Positions 62,600-64,000 of a stretch of DNA of 64,000 nt are shown one piece after another (position 1 is the stretch's first letter; every line of letters begins with the position of its first letter). The notes below the pieces were generated by a model. It was not told the DNA's origin, searched no databases, and saw only the letters and a list, made by a program, of their open reading frames with translations. This stretch comes from Adiantum capillus-veneris. Lineage: Eukaryota > Streptophyta > Polypodiopsida > Polypodiales > Pteridaceae. Where the stretch lies: assembly GCA_014529385.2 (NCBI GenBank), contig CM043944.1, positions 89,595,384 through 89,659,383 on the forward strand, in the 5' to 3' direction. A program made the translations under genes and the position numbers.

Positions 62600-63007
62600 G
62601 CACATCAAAATATGATGACGTGGCACTTGTACGGACGTTCAACAATTCGCGGCGGATTTTTAGGGAAATCCCGAATTTTAGGAAAGTGTTTTTTTGGGGT
62701 CCGCTTTTCATATTTGATGCTTTTAAGCTTTAGGCCTTTAAATATGAGCCTTGGGGGCCCTCTCTGGCACTCTTCAACGCGTAGATTGCAGAGGAGGTGC
62801 TCCCCGGCTATTGTACTTTGCGAATCAGCAGTAATATAAAGAAATACTGAAAGGGGGGCCAAGGTTTGGGGCCAATACTCTCTGGGGTGGAATTCAGTCA
62901 CTTGGTGTTGCGTGTCGTTTCTCTCTCTCAGTTCAGTTGTTATTGAAGTGCTAAAAGTCTGTTCAGTCTGTGCTTTTCTATTGGCATGTGGTGCCCGTCT
63001 TGTGACA
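62600..63007 (+). repeat. Element C 3' LTR, 5'-truncated
   Basis: 408 bp aligning with 60703-61111; the first ~240 bp of the LTR and the PPT are deleted. Confidence 0.93.
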
Positions 63008-63148
63008 AGAAGAGCAATGAAGTGTTGAAGACAATTCGATCGGACAAAGGTGAGGAGTTTACCTCCTAAGCATTCATTTAGTTTTGTGTGGACCATGGCA
63101 TCAAGGGAGAGCCGAATAACGGATCGCTCCTAGAGAATGGAGCTAATA
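63008..63148 (+). pseudogene. Copia F: integrase fragment after C
   Basis: KSNEVLKTIRSDKGEEFTS is the second catalytic Asp region (…K.LRSDRGGEF.S); FCVDHGIKG and PRENGA correspond to the HGI…PQQNGVAER segment. Recognisable similarity ends at about 63148. Confidence 0.85.
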
Positions 63149-64000
63149 CGTTTCAAAATATTTTTATATCTTGTGCATGCAAGTCAATGGACACAACGAA
63201 ACATTCTCATTCAAGATACCCAAATTTTGAGTTTTAGTTTTGTTTTTTCTAAATCTCATCTTTTCAACCACCTTACTCCCTTGCAATAGAGCATGTGCAA
63301 TGTTGGCTAATGATGATTGATTGTGTGACATTGTTTGATAGAATACAAGGACAAGAAGAGAGAGTCACTCTAGTGAGGCAGAGGGGAAGATGCCGATTAC
63401 ACCAGCATATACATGGCAAGAGAGCCCAACTTGGGTGACCATTCATGTGGCACTTCGTTCCATTTCAATTGCCAACATTGACATCCTTAGTATGCCACTC
63501 AAATCAACTCACTTGCAACCCCTTGGGGTGTGATATGCTTCGTATGAATTTCAGCTATAATAAAAATTTCATGTGCGATCAGTTATGTGCTTAGTCAGTT
63601 ACTCATTTTCTATCTTCTAATGAAGGCTTTGTGGATTGTCCAGTCTTGTTAATGTTCTTTTGTTATTGTGGTGGGATGATTCGTTATATGATCTTCAGTA
63701 TCACAAGGGTGAAGACTGATTGTTCTAGGATTTATTTTATAAAATTTGTGTCATGGTGGGATGATCTCTTACTTCATGCAAGCTCCACGAGGATGTCGTC
63801 ACTTTGGGAGTGTCTACATTATTTCTAATGACTACAGCTTTTGTCATGTATTTGGATTTCTGTCTTTCAGCGTAAGTATAGTTTCCTGTGGCATTAGTCG
63901 CTTAAACAATTGCATCAAAACTACTAGCTACAAGGTTTGGAACTATCATGCTTGCACACTCAGAATATCTTTTTAAATGGGTTCATGTTGAGTATCTTCA
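63149..64000 (+). other. Unassigned end of window, possible copia integrase trace
   Basis: No clear gene. Near 63770-63850 a plus frame reads MQAPRGCRHFGSVYIISNDY, then SFCHVFGFL, which loosely resembles the copia integrase block '…YF..FIDDYSR..WVYFL'. Two 'gtgggatgat' words occur at 63670 and 63755. Confidence 0.3.

Larger units (their letters stand above)
60463..63007 (+). mobile_element. Element C: gag-only LTR element, B family
   Basis: 2,545 bp with perfect TSD AGAAG (60458-60462 and 63008-63012). Complete 5' LTR, iMet PBS, gag traces, and a 3' LTR lacking its first ~240 bp. The interior is homologous to B but shorter and more decayed; no pol. Confidence 0.92.

Overview
The window looks like intergenic, heterochromatin-like DNA from the nuclear genome of a land plant with a large, repeat-dense genome. 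A gymnosperm or fern-grade plant is possible, but the sequence does not settle it. Almost everything recognisable is a transposable element: plant Ty3/gypsy (Tat/Ogre-like and chromodomain types), Ty1/copia, an L1-type LINE, hAT pieces and solo LTRs. Element boundaries were placed by eye from LTR pairs, target-site duplications (TSDs), primer-binding sites (PBS) and polypurine tracts (PPT). No complete autonomous element and no complete host gene is present. Two short exon-like stretches (29.8 kb and 37.2-37.4 kb) are the only host-gene candidates.

Layout. (1) 0.6-4.0 kb: chromovirus 'G', with gag-PR-RT on the minus strand and IN-chromodomain on the plus strand. (2) 4575-25845: one very large minus-strand Tat/Ogre-like gypsy element 'A', with LTRs of about 875 bp, a tRNA-Asp-type PBS, an extra ORF upstream of gag, gag, protease, truncated RT, integrase, a second protease-like domain, and a long coiled-coil ORF before the 3' LTR. 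Non-autonomous 'Copia-1' (15504-19188, plus) sits inside its gag-protease junction. (3) 25922-29779: 'Copia-2' (minus), with the same reduced architecture as Copia-1. (4) 29.8-38.2 kb: older DNA with two exon candidates, minisatellites, a decayed LINE (32.75-35.07 kb) and dinucleotide repeats. (5) 38.3-56.4 kb: gag-protease-only element 'B' (minus), whose 3' LTR is split by the 14.3-kb composite gypsy 'D' (38661-52973, plus). D carries a hAT-like MITE, a second set of pol genes, a hAT transposase fragment and solo LTR 'E1'. (6) 56.4-63.15 kb: copia 'F', whose integrase is interrupted by solo LTR 'E2' and by gag-only element 'C' (same family as B). (7) 63.15-64 kb: little that can be identified.

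The most unusual structures are two arrays of a near-perfect palindrome (core CATGGATCGCGATCCATG) inside element A, one upstream of each of its two non-canonical ORFs; the second retropepsin-like domain downstream of A's integrase; and two copia elements with different LTRs that independently show the same gag-PR-plus-RT-tail architecture. Most in-frame stops in these ORFs can be explained as single C-to-T changes, which fits methylation-driven decay.
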